The notes under the pieces are model-generated. The model saw only the letters and a list, made by a program, of their open reading frames with translations, had not been told where the DNA came from and ran no database searches. The position numbers and the translations under genes are program-made. A DNA stretch of 64,000 bases from Microbacterium excoecariae (GTDB lineage: Bacteria; Actinomycetota; Actinomycetes; Actinomycetales; Microbacteriaceae). Positions 63,595 to 64,000 of the stretch are shown piece after piece; positions within the stretch are counted from its first letter, which is position 1, and each line of letters opens with the position of its first letter. The DNA lies in contig NZ_JAANCO010000001.1 of the NCBI RefSeq assembly GCF_011326725.1, forward strand, positions 1,584,633-1,648,632, written 5' to 3'.

Positions 63595-64000
63595 TCAGGC
63601 GAGCGCGAGGCTCGCGGCGCCGATGATGCCCGCGTTGTTCTGGTGCTCCGCGACGACGATCGGCGCGCGCGTCGTGATCCCCGGCAGGAACTTCTCCGGG
63701 TTCTTCGAGACCCCGCCGCCGACGATGATCAGGTCGGGGGAGAAGAGGAACTCGACGTGGGCGTAGAACTTCTGCAGGCGCGACGTCCACTTCGCCCACG
63801 AGAGGTCCTCGCGCTCGCGCGCGGTGGGCGCCGCCCACTTCTCGATGCTGTCGCCCTTCCAGATGAGGTGACCGAGCTCCGAGTTCGGGACGAGCTTGCC
63901 GTCGAAGAGGAACGCGGATCCGATCCCCGTCCCGAGCGTTGTCATGATCGTCAGCCCCGGCTGCGCCTTCGCGGCCCCGAAGCGCAGCTCCGCGAGGCCG
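63595..64000 (-). CDS. ppgK: Polyphosphate glucokinase, 3' part (cut by window edge)
   Basis: The C-terminal 134 residues of a ROK-type kinase that phosphorylates glucose with inorganic polyphosphate (or ATP). The fragment reads GLAELRFGAAKAQPGLTIMTTLGTGIGSAF, then NSELGHLIWKG, EDLSWAKW and SPDLIIVGGGVSKNPEKFLPG, which is characteristic of PpgK. The frame is open to the right edge, so the start and the catalytic N-terminal half lie outside. An internal ATG at 63945 is not the start. It converges on rnpB with 28 bp between. Confidence 0.93.
   Translation of the reverse strand, partial: GLAELRFGAAKAQPGLTIMTTLGTGIGSAFLFDGKLVPNSELGHLIWKGDSIEKWAAPTAREREDLSWAKWTSRLQKFYAHVEFLFSPDLIIVGGGVSKNPEKFLPGITTRAPIVVAEHQNNAGIIGAASLALA

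Overview
The window is 64 kb of very GC-rich DNA (roughly 70% by eye) from an actinobacterial chromosome. Gene content and order, leaderless genes and the codon style fit Microbacteriaceae, probably Microbacterium or a close relative. That placement is an inference from gene order and protein character, not a database result. I see no prophage, transposase, CRISPR array or plasmid functions; this is mostly conserved core chromosome.

Layout. 1-5.4 kb: an orphan peptide-binding lipoprotein, a conserved protein of doubtful function, an M18 aminopeptidase, a SRAP (HMCES/YedK) protein and an ER-type signal peptidase. 5.4-11.2 kb: the complete imuA'-imuB-dnaE2 translesion mutasome, behind a promoter carrying two LexA-like boxes. 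11.3-13 kb: an APP1-type lipid phosphatase and a DedA protein. 13-21.2 kb: leuS, comEA, RNase H, a PPOX protein, comEC, holA and rpsT. 21.3-27.9 kb: an alpha/beta hydrolase and a complete peptide ABC importer, sitting between rpsT and lepA. 28.3-41.2 kb: lepA, a DUF1990 gene, hemW, hrcA-dnaJ (with a CIRCE operator), rsmE, a HIT gene, phoH, ybeY, a CNNM/CorC protein, era and leuA. 41.2-49.4 kb: a TRIC-like channel, recO, uppS, glutathione peroxidase, dusB, dgt, dnaG and a lone ABC ATPase. 49.4-52.7 kb: tRNA-Asn, a lipoprotein, def, a DMT/NIPA-like transporter, tRNA-Met and a DUF3145 gene. 52.7-60.5 kb: the fatty-acid cluster (aceE, pucR/fasR, fabD, fabH, acpP, fabF; transcribed leftward). 60.6-64 kb: tRNA-Val abutting a zinc-ribbon gene, a family-A polymerase, RNase P RNA and the 3' part of a polyphosphate glucokinase.

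How the parts work together. AceE makes acetyl-CoA, FabD/FabH/AcpP/FabF turn it into acyl chains, and the PucR protein between them is probably the FasR-type regulator. ImuA', ImuB and DnaE2 form one damage-inducible unit. HrcA-DnaJ form a heat-shock unit. RsmE, YbeY, Era, LepA, DusB and RNase P serve ribosome and tRNA maturation or function.

Most notable signals. (1) A leaderless 16-codon leader peptide with four consecutive Leu codons precedes leuA, followed by two mutually exclusive helices, one of which covers the leuA start region. (2) A start codon lies one base after the 3' end of tRNA-Val. (3) A TANNNT-like hexamer sits 6-9 nt before the start codon of many genes, pointing to widespread leaderless transcription. 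(4) The palindrome GGATCC is strikingly abundant and is built from otherwise disfavoured synonymous codons.
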